Source: Kitasatospora papulosa
GTDB taxonomy: Bacteria > Actinomycetota > Actinomycetes > Streptomycetales > Streptomycetaceae
Direction of reading: 5' to 3'
Assembly (NCBI RefSeq): GCF_000717245.1
Contig: NZ_JNYQ01000004.1
Span: 124,001-188,000, forward strand
DNA: 64,000 nt
Positions within the stretch are counted from its first letter, which is position 1, and the number at the start of each line of letters is the position of its first letter. The notes under the pieces are model-generated. The model was not told the DNA's origin and did no database searches. It saw nothing but the letters and a program-made list of their open reading frames with translations. The translations under genes were made by a program, and so were the position numbers. This document shows, piece after piece, positions 35,224 through 47,722 of the stretch.

Positions 35224-37866
35224 TCAGCGCAGCAGCACTCCGCCGCCGTCGCCCGTCGACGCGTTCGGCACGGCGACCAGGCCGAGCTCCGCGCCCGAGG
35301 CGAGCAGCGGATGGGCGGGCAGGACGCGCACGGTGTAGCCGTAGGGACCCGTACGGTCGAGGGCGAGCGGCCCCTCGTACAGCCAGCGGTCCTCCAGGTC
35401 GTGACCGCCGGCCGGCTTCAGCGGATACGTCCGCGCCTCCGCGATCGCGTCCCCGGAGTCGACGCGTCCGGCGACCACCTGCACCTCCACGTCCTCCGGG
35501 TCGAGACCGCCGAGGGCGATGCGGACGCGGAGCGCGAGGGTGGACCCCAGTTCGGCGGTGCCGCCGACGGCCGTGTCGGCGGCGGCCTCCACATGGTCGA
35601 CGGCCACCTGCGGCCAGGCCGCGCGGACCCTGGTCTTCCACGCGGCGAGGTCACGGGCGGCCGCGGGCTCCAGGGCCCTGCGGGAGAGCGCCGCGGGTGC
35701 GTAGAGCCTTTCCACGTACTCACGCACCATGCGGCCGGCGAGGACCTTGGGGCCGAGGGTGGCCAGAGTGCTGCGGACCATCTCGATCCACCGCTCCGGC
35801 AGGCCCTCGGCGTCGCGGTCGTAGAAGCGGGGGGCGACGCGGTCCTCGATGAGCGCGTAGAGGGCGTTGGCCTCCAGCTCGTCGCGCCGTTCCTCGCCGG
35901 TGGCGGACCCGTCGGCGGTGGGGATCGCCCAGCCGAAGTCGGCGTCGAACCACTCGTCCCACCAGCCGTCACGGACCGAGAGGTTGAGGCAGCCGTTGAG
36001 CGCGGCCTTCATCCCGCTGGTGCCGCAGGCCTCCAGCGGGCGCAGCGGGTTGTTGAGCCAGACGTCGCAGCCGGGGTAGAGCTTCTGGGCCATGCCCATG
36101 CCGTAGTCCGGCAGGAAGACGATGCGGTGGCGTACCCGGGGGTCGTCGGAGAACCGCACCAGCTCCTGGATGAGCCGCTTGCCGCCGTCGTCGGCGGGGT
36201 GGGCCTTGCCGGCGACGACGATCTGGATCGGGTGCGTCGGGTGGAGCAGCAGCTCGCGCAGCCGGTCGCGGTCGTGCAGCATGAGCGTCAGCCGCTTGTA
36301 CGAGGGCACCCGGCGGGCGAAGCCGATGGTCAGGACGTCCGGGTCGAGCACCCCGTCGATCCAGCCGAGCTCGGCGGTGCCCGCGCCCCGGTCGCGCCAG
36401 GAGGCGTGGAGGCGCCTGCGCACCTCGGTGACGAGCTGCTCCCGCAGGCCTCGGCGGAGGTCCCAGATCTCACGGTCGGGGACGGCGCCGGCGGTGCGGC
36501 GGAGCCCGGAGGCACCCGCCTGCCCGTCCCCGGCGCCGTCGGACGGATCGGCGTTGCCGGCGCCGTCCCCGAGGCGCAGGACCTCGGGCGCGACCCAGGT
36601 CGGGGCGTGCACGCCGTTGGTCACCGAGGTGATGGGCACCTCGGAGGGGTCGAATCCCGGCCACAGCCCGGAGAACATCTCCCGGCTCACGGCTCCGTGC
36701 AGGGTGGAGACCCCGTTGGCCCGCTGGGCGAGCCGCAGCCCCATCACCGCCATGTTGAAGAGACCGGGCTCACCGCCCTCGTAGGTCTCCATCCCGAGGC
36801 GCAGGATCTTCTCGGCGCCGACGCCCGGCAGTTCGCCGTCGTCACCGAAGTGACGGGCCACGAGCTGGCGGTCGAAGCGGTCTATCCCGGCGGGCACCGG
36901 GGTGTGGGTGGTGAACACCGCGCCGGCCCGCACGACCTCCAGGGCGGCGTCGAAGTCCAGCCCCGTCTCGGAGAGTTCCCTGATCCTCTCCAGGCCGAGG
37001 AATCCGGCGTGCCCCTCGTTGGTGTGGAACACCTCGGGGCCCGCGTGTCCGGTCAGCCGGCAGTAGGAGCGCACGGCGCGCACCCCGCCGATGCCGAGCA
37101 GCATCTCCTGCAGGAGCCGGTGGTCGCTTCCGCCGCCGTAGAGCCGGTCGGTGACGTCGCGCTCGCCGGGGGCGTTCTCCTCGACGTCGGAGTCGAGCAG
37201 CAGCAGCGGGACGCGCCCGACCTGGGCCTGCCAGACCGCGGCGTACAGCGAACGGCTGCCCGGCAGGGCGAGCACCACCCGGCAGGGGGTGCCGTCGGCC
37301 TCCCGGAGGAGGGTGAGCGGAAGCTCGTTGGGGTCGAGGACGGGGTAGTGCTCCTGCTGCCAGCCGTCCCGGGACAGGCTCTGGCGGAAGTAGCCGTGCC
37401 GGTAGAGCAGGCCGACTCCGATGAGCGGCACGCCCAGGTCGCTGGCGGCCTTCAGGTGGTCACCGGCCAGGATGCCCAGACCGCCGGAGTACTGGGGCAG
37501 GGCGGCGGTGACACCGAATTCGGGGGAGAAGTAGGCGATGGCCGCGGGGAGCTCCGCGCCCTCGGAGAGCCGGCTCTGGTACCACCTCGGTCCTCCGAGG
37601 TACTGCCGCAGGTCCTCGGACACCTCGGTGAGCCGGCGCATGAAGTGCTGGTCCCCGGCCAGCTCGGCGAGGCGCGCCGCCGGGACGGTGCCGAGCAGAC
37701 GCACGGGGTCGGCGTCGGCGGACCGCGGGTTCTCCGGGTCGACCGCCCGGAAGAGCTCTTGGGTCTCGGTGTGCCAGGACCAGCGCAGGTTGCGGGCGAG
37801 GTCGCTGAGCGGTCGCAGGGGTTCGGGGAGGACGGGACGCACGGTGAATCGACGAATGGCCTTCAC
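35224..37866 (-). CDS. glgP: Alpha-glucan (maltodextrin) phosphorylase, GT35
   Basis: 880 residues from GTG 37866 (AGGTGGG just upstream). The N-terminal DUF3417-type region (RPVLPEPLRPLSDLARNLRWSWH) and the PLP-binding lysine segment EACGTSGMKAALNG define the actinobacterial/archaeal short phosphorylase subfamily. It cleaves alpha-1,4-glucan with phosphate to glucose 1-phosphate. It is divergent from glgE, which builds the same polymer. The frame stays open upstream to 38427, but that extension is low-complexity and crosses the divergent promoter region. Confidence 0.93.
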   Translation of the reverse strand: MKAIRRFTVRPVLPEPLRPLSDLARNLRWSWHTETQELFRAVDPENPRSADADPVRLLGTVPAARLAELAGDQHFMRRLTEVSEDLRQYLGGPRWYQSRLSEGAELPAAIAYFSPEFGVTAALPQYSGGLGILAGDHLKAASDLGVPLIGVGLLYRHGYFRQSLSRDGWQQEHYPVLDPNELPLTLLREADGTPCRVVLALPGSRSLYAAVWQAQVGRVPLLLLDSDVEENAPGERDVTDRLYGGGSDHRLLQEMLLGIGGVRAVRSYCRLTGHAGPEVFHTNEGHAGFLGLERIRELSETGLDFDAALEVVRAGAVFTTHTPVPAGIDRFDRQLVARHFGDDGELPGVGAEKILRLGMETYEGGEPGLFNMAVMGLRLAQRANGVSTLHGAVSREMFSGLWPGFDPSEVPITSVTNGVHAPTWVAPEVLRLGDGAGNADPSDGAGDGQAGASGLRRTAGAVPDREIWDLRRGLREQLVTEVRRRLHASWRDRGAGTAELGWIDGVLDPDVLTIGFARRVPSYKRLTLMLHDRDRLRELLLHPTHPIQIVVAGKAHPADDGGKRLIQELVRFSDDPRVRHRIVFLPDYGMGMAQKLYPGCDVWLNNPLRPLEACGTSGMKAALNGCLNLSVRDGWWDEWFDADFGWAIPTADGSATGEERRDELEANALYALIEDRVAPRFYDRDAEGLPERWIEMVRSTLATLGPKVLAGRMVREYVERLYAPAALSRRALEPAAARDLAAWKTRVRAAWPQVAVDHVEAAADTAVGGTAELGSTLALRVRIALGGLDPEDVEVQVVAGRVDSGDAIAEARTYPLKPAGGHDLEDRWLYEGPLALDRTGPYGYTVRVLPAHPLLASGAELGLVAVPNASTGDGGGVLLR

Positions 37867-38453
37867 GTATCCCACCTTTACAGGGGACGTACGGATCCGA
37901 GGGGACGCACGACGGTGGGCGCCCTCTCCGTCACCCTCGACGGTAGCGTCGGGCCGCCCCGCGCGGCCACGGCGCGCGACCGGCGCGGGTGTCGTCGCCG
38001 GGGCCGGTCCGGTGCGGCCCGACCGCCCGCGCCCCGGGCGCTGCACGGTGTGCGCCCTCCCTCTGCGACCTCCTGGGTCACCCCGGTCCCGGAGGCCGCA
38101 CCGGCACCCCTGGTCCCGGTCGCCCCATGGGCCAGATGCGCCAGTTTCGTACCCCTCTGTCACGGGCGATATGGCTGATTTCCCCTCCGCACGCGGACTT
38201 GTGGCACCCCGCCCCACGGGGAAGGCTGCGGAGGTGCCCGCGTGGCGGCCGGGGGACCGGCGCGCGGCCCACGGCGCGTGCACCGGTGGAAACGAGGAGT
38301 TGACACACCGTCGGGTTGGCCGCCCGAAAACGGTGGGAAGGCTCCCCCGGTAACACTCCCGCGCTGCACACCCCAGGTGCCCCGGTCCGAGCCCGGACCG
38401 CCCGCGCACCTGCCATTCGAGTGCCATTCGAGTGAACGCGGACAGGAGCGGCC
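37867..38453. other. Divergent control region between glgP and glgE
   Basis: 587 bases without a convincing gene; frames here are GC-rich shadows. It must hold both promoters. TTGACA at about 38300-38305 is a good -35 candidate facing glgE, but its -10 is unclear. An exact tandem repeat of TGCCATTCGAG at 38411-38432 lies just before the glgE ribosome-binding site. Confidence 0.5.
38411..38432 (+). repeat. Exact 11-bp tandem repeat in the glgE leader
   Basis: TGCCATTCGAG occurs twice without a gap, ending about 10 bases before AGGAG of glgE. One helical-turn spacing suggests two protein contacts on one DNA face, or a slipped duplication; function unknown. Confidence 0.5.
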
Positions 38454-40681
38454 ATGCCCACAGCCCGCCAGCCGACGACCGAGCAGCTACAAAGGACGCA
38501 ACCCCACCATCGCGGCGCGCGCGGTCAGCCCTTCACGCCCACGCCGCGCGCCGTGCATGCCGAGCTCCGACCCCCAGGTGATTCCATGATCGGTCGCATT
38601 CCCGTCCTGGACGTCCGTCCGCTCGTCGACTGCGGCAGACGGCCCGCCAAAGCCGTCGCGGGCGAGACCTTCGAGGTCAGCGCCACCGTGTTCCGCGAGG
38701 GGCACGACGCCGTGGCCGCCAACGTCGTCCTGCACGACGCGAACGGACGGCCCGGCCCCTGGACACCGATGCGCGAGCTCGCCCCCGGCACGGACCGCTG
38801 GGGCGCCGATGTCACCCCCGGCTCCGAGGGCTCCTGGACGTACACCGTCGAGGCGTGGAGCGATCCCGTCACCACCTGGCGCAGACACGCACAGATCAAG
38901 ATTCCGGCGGGCATCGACACCGCACTGGTCCTCGACGAGGGGGCCGAGCTGTACGCCCGCGCGGCCGAGGGGGTTCCGAAGAAGGACGGGCGCGAGGCCG
39001 TGCTCGCCGCCGTCGACGCGCTGCGCGACACGTCCCGGCCGGCGGCCTCCCGGCTGGCGGCCGCGCTGACCGCGGAGGTGGACGAGGCCCTGGGGCGTCA
39101 CCCCCTGCGCGAACTGGTCACCGCGTCCCGGCCGATGCCCCTGACCGTCGAGCGACGGCGTGCCCTGTACGGCTCCTGGTACGAGCTGTTCCCGCGCTCC
39201 GAAGGCGCCCGTCAGGAGCCGGTGGCTCCCCCGAAGCCGGCCCGGAGGCCGAGGGCGGCGAAGACCGCGAAGACCGCGGCCGCCGCCACCCGGAAGCGGA
39301 CTCCCGCGGTCACGGCCGAGGTCCCGCAGCCGGCCACCAGGATGGTCGGCGGCACCTTCCGCACGGCCGCCGAGCGGCTTCCCGCCGTCGCCGCGATGGG
39401 GTTCGACGTCGTCTATCTGCCACCGATCCACCCCATCGGCACCACCCACCGCAAGGGCCCCAACAACAGCCTCTCGCCGGGAGCGGACGACCCGGGTGTG
39501 CCCTGGGCGATCGGGTCGGCCGAGGGCGGCCACGACGCCGTCCATCCCGACCTCGGGACGCTGGAGGACTTCGACCACTTCGTCGCGGTCGCCCGCACCC
39601 TGCGGATGGAGATCGCGCTGGACTTCGCCCTGCAGTGCTCCCCGGACCACCCCTGGGTGACGGAGCATCCGGAGTGGTTCCACCACCGCGCCGACGGGTC
39701 GATCGCGTACGCCGAGAACCCGCCCAAGAAGTACCAGGACATCTATCCGATCGCGTTCGACGCGGATCTCGCCGGGATCGTCCGCGAGACGGTCCGCATC
39801 CTGCGGTTCTGGATGGAGCGCGGCGTGCGGATCTTCCGCGTCGACAATCCGCACACCAAGCCGGTGGTCTTCTGGGAGAAGGTGATCGCCGACGTGAACC
39901 GCACCGACCCGGACGTGATCTTCCTGGCGGAGGCCTTCACGCGTCCCGCGATGATGCGCACGCTGGCCTCGGTCGGCTTCCAGCAGTCGTACACCTACTT
40001 CACCTGGCGTAACACGAAGCAGGAACTCACCGAGTACGTGACCGAGCTTTCGGGCGAGAGTTCCTCGTACATGCGGCCCAATTTCTTCGTGAACACGCCC
40101 GACATTCTTCCGGGTTACCTCCAGGAGGGCGGCCGTCCCGCCTTCGAGGCCCGGGCCGTGCTGGCCGCGACGCTGTCCCCGTCCTGGGGCGTGTACGCGG
40201 GCTTCGAGCTGTGCGAGAACACCCCGGTGCATCCCGGGAGCGAGGAGTACCAGGACTCCGAGAAGTACCAACTCAGGCCCAGGGACTGGGAGTCGGCGGA
40301 ACGTGAGGGCCGCTCGCTCGCTCCCCTGATCACCTCGCTCAACCGGATCCGCCGTCGCCATCCGGCACTCCAGCAACTGCGCGACGTGCACTTCCACCCG
40401 GTCGACAACGAGGCGCTGATCGCCTACAGCAAGCGCTCCGGTTCGGACATCGTCCTGGTGGTCGTCAACCTCGACCCTCACCACACCCAGGAGGCCACGG
40501 TCTCGTTGGACATGCCGCGTCTCGGCCTCGACCGGCACGAGAGCGTGCCGGTGCGCGACGAGCTCACCGGCGACACCTATCACTGGGGCAGGACCTTCTA
40601 TGTGCGTCTCGAACCGGGGGCGACCCCGGCGCACATCGCGGTCCTGCGACCGTCCCCGCCGACCGGAGGGTCACCCACACC

Positions 40682-40685
<4 letters not shown>
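38454..40685 (+). CDS. glgE: Alpha-1,4-glucan:maltose-1-phosphate maltosyltransferase GlgE
   Basis: 743 residues from the ATG at 38454 (AGGAG 5 bases upstream); an ATG at 38586 would begin MIGRIPVLDV, close to the start of the conserved domain. GH13 subfamily enzyme that extends glucan by maltosyl units from maltose 1-phosphate. Nucleophile D464 is in RVDNPHTKP and acid/base E493 in FLAEAFTRP. The C-terminus YHWGRTFYVRLEPG is characteristic. Residues about 253-298 form a basic Ala/Lys/Pro-rich insertion (PARRPRAAKTAKTAAAATRK) that I do not recall in characterised GlgE. The stop overlaps the treS start. Confidence 0.95.
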
Positions 40686-42388
<1,703 letters not shown>

Positions 42389-42410
42389 CCGCCGGTGACG
42401 GCCGGCTGAC

Positions 42411-42432
42411 GGCGCCTCACCGTCGAGGCGCC
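42411..42432 (+). terminator. First hairpin after treS
   Basis: GGCGCCTC (42411-42418) and GAGGCGCC (42425-42432) form a perfect 8-bp stem with a 6-base loop. Confidence 0.55.
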
Positions 42433-42436
42433 GCCC

Positions 42437-42460
42437 GCGGGGCGGTTTCCGCCGCCCCGC
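42437..42460 (+). terminator. Second hairpin after treS
   Basis: GCGGGGCGG (42437-42445) and CCGCCCCGC (42452-42460) form a perfect 9-bp stem with loop TTTCCG, 4 bases after the first hairpin. Together they could terminate the glgE-treS transcript. Confidence 0.6.
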
Positions 42461-42524
42461 ACGGGGCACTCTCCCCCCTGTCGAGCCCTTTCGTGCTCCA
42501 TCGGGCCCTTTGGGCCCATTGATC

Positions 42525-42540
42525 AAGTCCGTACGGACTT
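42525..42540. promoter_or_regulatory. Perfect 16-bp palindrome upstream of mak
   Basis: AAGTCCGTACGGACTT is fully self-complementary and lies about 97 bases before the mak start, beyond the treS terminators. Its symmetric, AT-tipped form is that of a dimeric repressor operator. It is therefore a candidate control site for mak-glgB. Confidence 0.5.
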
Positions 42541-42637
42541 TCCTCACCCGACACGTCCCGCACAGCCGGACAGCCATTGCCGCAATCCGGGACACTCTTC
42601 GCATCCTGTGGTGTGCCCGGGGAAAGGACGCGATGCC

Positions 42638-44080
42638 ATGTCGGAGGCTGCATCCACTCGAGTCGCCCTGGCGAAGAACACAACATCGAGAAAGACGACA
42701 AGAAGACACCCGACGAGCGCCACGGGTACCAAGGCCCTGCTGCCGTCGCTCGCCCCGCTGCTCCACGAGTGGGTGCCCCGCCAGCGCTGGTTCGCGGGCA
42801 AGGGCCGGCCCGTCACCGGATTCTCGCTGGTGGCGGCGACGGAGATACTGCCCCTGGACGCCACGGCCACCGGGCCCGGGCTGCTCCACCTGCTCGTCCG
42901 CGTCCACCAGCCGGGCAGCGGGCAGGCGCACCCCCAGGGGGACTGCTACCAGCTCCTGCTCGGCGTGCGCACGGCACTGCCCCAGCGGCTGGCCGGGGCA
43001 CGTATCGGCCAGGTGACCGAGGGGCCGCTGGCCGGACGCACGCTGTACGAGGGACTGCACGACCCGCGCGTCGCCGACCTCCTGCTGGAACGATTCCGTA
43101 ACCCCGGGTCCCTCGGCCCGCTCCACTTCGACCGCGCCGAGCCCATCCCCCCGGGGCTCACCCCGCGCGTCCTGGACGCCGAACAGTCCAACTCCTCGCT
43201 CGTCTTCGGGGACGCCTTCATCCTGAAGATCTTCCGCAGGGTCTTCCCCGGCACCAACCCCGACCTCGAACTGCCGCTGGCGCTCGGCCGTGAGGGCTGC
43301 GGACGGGTGCCCGCCCCGGTGGCCTGGTTCGAGGCGGCCACCGGCCCGGAGCCGCTCACGCTCGGCGTGCTGCAGCCGTTCCTGCGCGGGGCGCGCGACG
43401 GCTGGCAGCTCGCGCTGGCCGCCCTCGCCGCCGGGCGCGACTTCCTGCCCGAGGCACACGCACTCGGGCGTGCCACCGCAGAGGTGCACACGGCGCTCGC
43501 CGCCGCGCTGCCGACGCCGCCCCTGGCCCACGACCGGACCAGGCACCTGGTGGCCGGAATGGTGGAACGGCTGGAGGCCGCCGCCCAGGCGGTCCCGGCC
43601 CTCGTCCCGTACGTACCGGGCCTGCGGACGGCGTTCGACGCCGTCGCCGCGCTCGGCGGGACCGGGCGCGGCTGGGACGCCCAGCGGGTGCACGGGGATC
43701 TGCACCTCGGTCAGACCCTGTGCGGGGAGGACGGCTTCTGGTCGCTGATCGACTTCGAGGGTGAGCCGGCGAGACCGCTGCCGGAGCGCCGAAGCCCTCA
43801 GCCGACGGTGCGCGACGTCGCGGGGATGCTGCGGTCCTTCGACTACGCGGCCCGCTCGCACCATCCGTGGAACCCGGAGTGGGCGGCCCGCTGCCGCACC
43901 GCGTACTGCGAGGGCTACGCCCGCGCGGCGGGCTCCGACCCACGCGGCGAACCGGAGCTGCTGCGCGCCCACGAGACCGACAAGGCGGTGTACGAGGTGC
44001 TCTACGAGGCCCGCCACCGTCCCGACTGGCTGCCCGTCCCGATGGCCGCCATCCAGCGTCTCGCCGCCGCGCCGGCGTGA
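42638..44080 (+). CDS. mak: Maltokinase (Mak/Pep2)
   Basis: 480 residues from the ATG at 42638 (AAGGAC 8 bases upstream). ATP-dependent kinase producing maltose 1-phosphate for GlgE. The N-terminal cap LLHEWVPRQRWFAGKGRPV, the ATP-lobe LDAEQSNSSLVFGDAFILKIFRR, the catalytic loop RVHGDLHLGQTL and the metal-binding LIDFEGEP are all present, as in mycobacterial and actinomycete maltokinases. A Lys/Thr-rich leader of about 25 residues precedes the cap. The role is fixed by its position between treS and glgB. Confidence 0.94.
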   Translation: MSEAASTRVALAKNTTSRKTTRRHPTSATGTKALLPSLAPLLHEWVPRQRWFAGKGRPVTGFSLVAATEILPLDATATGPGLLHLLVRVHQPGSGQAHPQGDCYQLLLGVRTALPQRLAGARIGQVTEGPLAGRTLYEGLHDPRVADLLLERFRNPGSLGPLHFDRAEPIPPGLTPRVLDAEQSNSSLVFGDAFILKIFRRVFPGTNPDLELPLALGREGCGRVPAPVAWFEAATGPEPLTLGVLQPFLRGARDGWQLALAALAAGRDFLPEAHALGRATAEVHTALAAALPTPPLAHDRTRHLVAGMVERLEAAAQAVPALVPYVPGLRTAFDAVAALGGTGRGWDAQRVHGDLHLGQTLCGEDGFWSLIDFEGEPARPLPERRSPQPTVRDVAGMLRSFDYAARSHHPWNPEWAARCRTAYCEGYARAAGSDPRGEPELLRAHETDKAVYEVLYEARHRPDWLPVPMAAIQRLAAAPA

Positions 44081-44213
44081 CCTCCTCCTCCCGCCTCTCC
44101 CCCCGAGCCCTTCGAGCCTTCCGGCCCCCGCCGTCGCGGGTCCCCCGGCCTTCCGAGTGCCCGAGTCCCCCGAAGCCCCCGAGTCCCCCGAGCCTTCCGA
44201 GGAGGCAGTCCCC

Positions 44214-46640
<2,427 letters not shown>

Positions 46641-46650
46641 CGAAGGAAGA

Positions 46651-46683
46651 GCGGCGCGCCCCGTACGGCACCGGGCGCGCCGC
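46651..46683 (+). terminator. First terminator after glgB
   Basis: GCGGCGCGCCC (46651-46661) pairs perfectly with GGGCGCGCCGC (46673-46683); 11-base loop; 10 bases after the stop. Confidence 0.7.
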
Positions 46684-46684
46684 C

Positions 46685-46715
46685 GCCCCGCCGGGCGTTT
46701 CCCGCCCGGCGGGGC
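46685..46715. terminator. Second terminator, convergent glgB/trxA
   Basis: A perfect 13-bp stem (46685-46697 with 46703-46715) with loop TTTCC. It lies between the plus-strand glgB and the minus-strand trxA stop at 46803 and can serve both. Confidence 0.75.
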
Positions 46716-46802
46716 ACGTCCGGCCCGGTCCCGCGGGAGCGGACCGGCCCCACCGGCCGGGCCTTCGCGGGCCCGGCCGGAATCCCGGCAGCGGCTCCGG
46801 AC

Positions 46803-47147
46803 TCAGACCGCCGCCGGCAGCACGTCCTCCAGTTCCTGGAGGAGGCGGCGCTTGGGCCGGGCGCCCACCATCGACTTCACCGGTTCGCCGCCCCGGAAGA
46901 CCATCAGGGTCGGCATCGACAGTACGGCGTAGCGGCTGGTGATGCCCGGGTTGTGGTCCACGTCGATCTGCACCACCTTGAGGCGGCCGGCCTCCTCCTT
47001 CGCGATCGCGCCGAGCACGGGGGCCAGCTGGCGGCAGGGGCCGCACCAGTCGGCGGTGAATTCGACCAGCACGGGGACCCCGGCTTCCAGGACCTCCGCG
47101 TCGAACGTCGTGTCGGTGACCTCGGCGACACCTTGCACGTGGATCAT
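46803..47147 (-). CDS. trxA: Thioredoxin
   Basis: 114 residues from ATG 47147, with GGGAGG 7 bases upstream. Active site WCGPC (Cys35, Cys38) in VEFTADWCGPCRQLAP, cis-Pro in SMPTLMVF. A general dithiol reductant in the cytosol. The ATG overlaps the stop of the MerR gene upstream (ATGA, 47144-47147), so the thioredoxin is made together with its presumed regulator. The longer frame to 47174 was rejected because it lies inside the MerR gene end. Confidence 0.95.
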   Translation of the reverse strand: MIHVQGVAEVTDTTFDAEVLEAGVPVLVEFTADWCGPCRQLAPVLGAIAKEEAGRLKVVQIDVDHNPGITSRYAVLSMPTLMVFRGGEPVKSMVGARPKRRLLQELEDVLPAAV

Positions 47148-47560
47148 CTCTCGTCCTCCCAGTTGAGTTCGCACCGTGGTTCGGGGCCGCCCGGCACCTC
47201 GGCCGAGGCCTCCAGCTCGGCGCGGGCCAGCTGGGCGCCCACCTCCGCCCGGACGCCCTGCAACTGACTGATGAGCGCGTCCAGTTCACCGAGTTTGCGC
47301 CGGTAGACGGCCATCGAGGCGGGGCAGGCGTCGCCCGCAGGGTGGCCGGCGCGCAGGCAGTCCACGAACGGGCGGGTCTCCTCCAGGTCGAACCCGAAGT
47401 CCTGGAGGGTCCGGATCTGCCGGATCAGCCGCAGGTCGCTCTCGTCGTACGTGCGGTAGCCGTTCTCCGCGCGGCGCGCGTGCAGCAGGCCGCGTGACTC
47501 GTAGTACCGCAGCGTCCGTGTCGTCGTCCCGGCGCGTTCGGCCAGCTCCCCGATTCGCAT
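47144..47560 (-). CDS. MerR-family regulator with conserved cysteines
   Basis: 138 residues. The N-terminal winged HTH is intact (MRIGELAERAGTTTRTLRYY, then NGYRTYDESDLRLIRQI), followed by a coiled-coil dimerisation helix. Cys68 and Cys79 (DCLRAGHPAGDAC) sit just before that helix, and Cys130 lies near the C-terminus, giving possible metal- or thiol-sensing residues. Coupling to trxA suggests control of thioredoxin by redox or metal stress. A palindrome at 47575-47594 just upstream fits the MerR operator position. It is divergent from the GH16 gene. Confidence 0.88.
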   Translation of the reverse strand: MRIGELAERAGTTTRTLRYYESRGLLHARRAENGYRTYDESDLRLIRQIRTLQDFGFDLEETRPFVDCLRAGHPAGDACPASMAVYRRKLGELDALISQLQGVRAEVGAQLARAELEASAEVPGGPEPRCELNWEDER

Positions 47561-47574
47561 ACCGCGACGGTAAT

Positions 47575-47594
47575 CCTTGACGTCGGCGTCAAGG
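47575..47594 (-). promoter_or_regulatory. Candidate operator of the merR-trxA operon
   Basis: CCTTGACG-TCGG-CGTCAAGG is a perfect 8-bp inverted repeat containing TTGACG, about 15 bases before the MerR ATG. MerR proteins bind such dyads within the promoter spacer. No convincing -10 was found in the remaining few bases, so the exact promoter geometry is unclear. Confidence 0.6.
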
Positions 47595-47669
47595 CAAGCC
47601 GCCCGACTTCTTCGGGAAGTAGGGGCGCCAGGCCCATTGACGGTCGTCCCGGGTGCATCTAAACAGATC

Positions 47670-47683
47670 TGAGAGCGCTCTCA
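47670..47683 (+). promoter_or_regulatory. LacI-type palindrome before the GH16 gene
   Basis: TGAGAGCGCTCTCA is a perfect 14-bp palindrome with the central GAGCGCTC of LacI/GalR-family operators. From memory, CebR boxes read TGGGAGCGCTCCCA. It lies 39 bases before the chosen TTG start of the secreted glucanase. Repression lifted by an oligosaccharide is the expected logic. Confidence 0.7.
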
Positions 47684-47722
47684 CCGATGACCTTCCCGGC
47701 ACCGCCCCCACCGGAGGTTCCC

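Noticed and set aside
37867..38427. N-terminal extension of glgP up to 38427
   Set aside because: The added 187 residues are low-complexity Arg/Gly/Pro and cross the divergent promoter region; conserved phosphorylase sequence begins at the GTG at 37866.
44081..44213. Possible small CRISPR-like or satellite repeat between mak and glgB
   Set aside because: The repeats are short, irregular CCCGAGTCC units with codon-like variation and no spacers; better explained as low-complexity (possibly coding) sequence.
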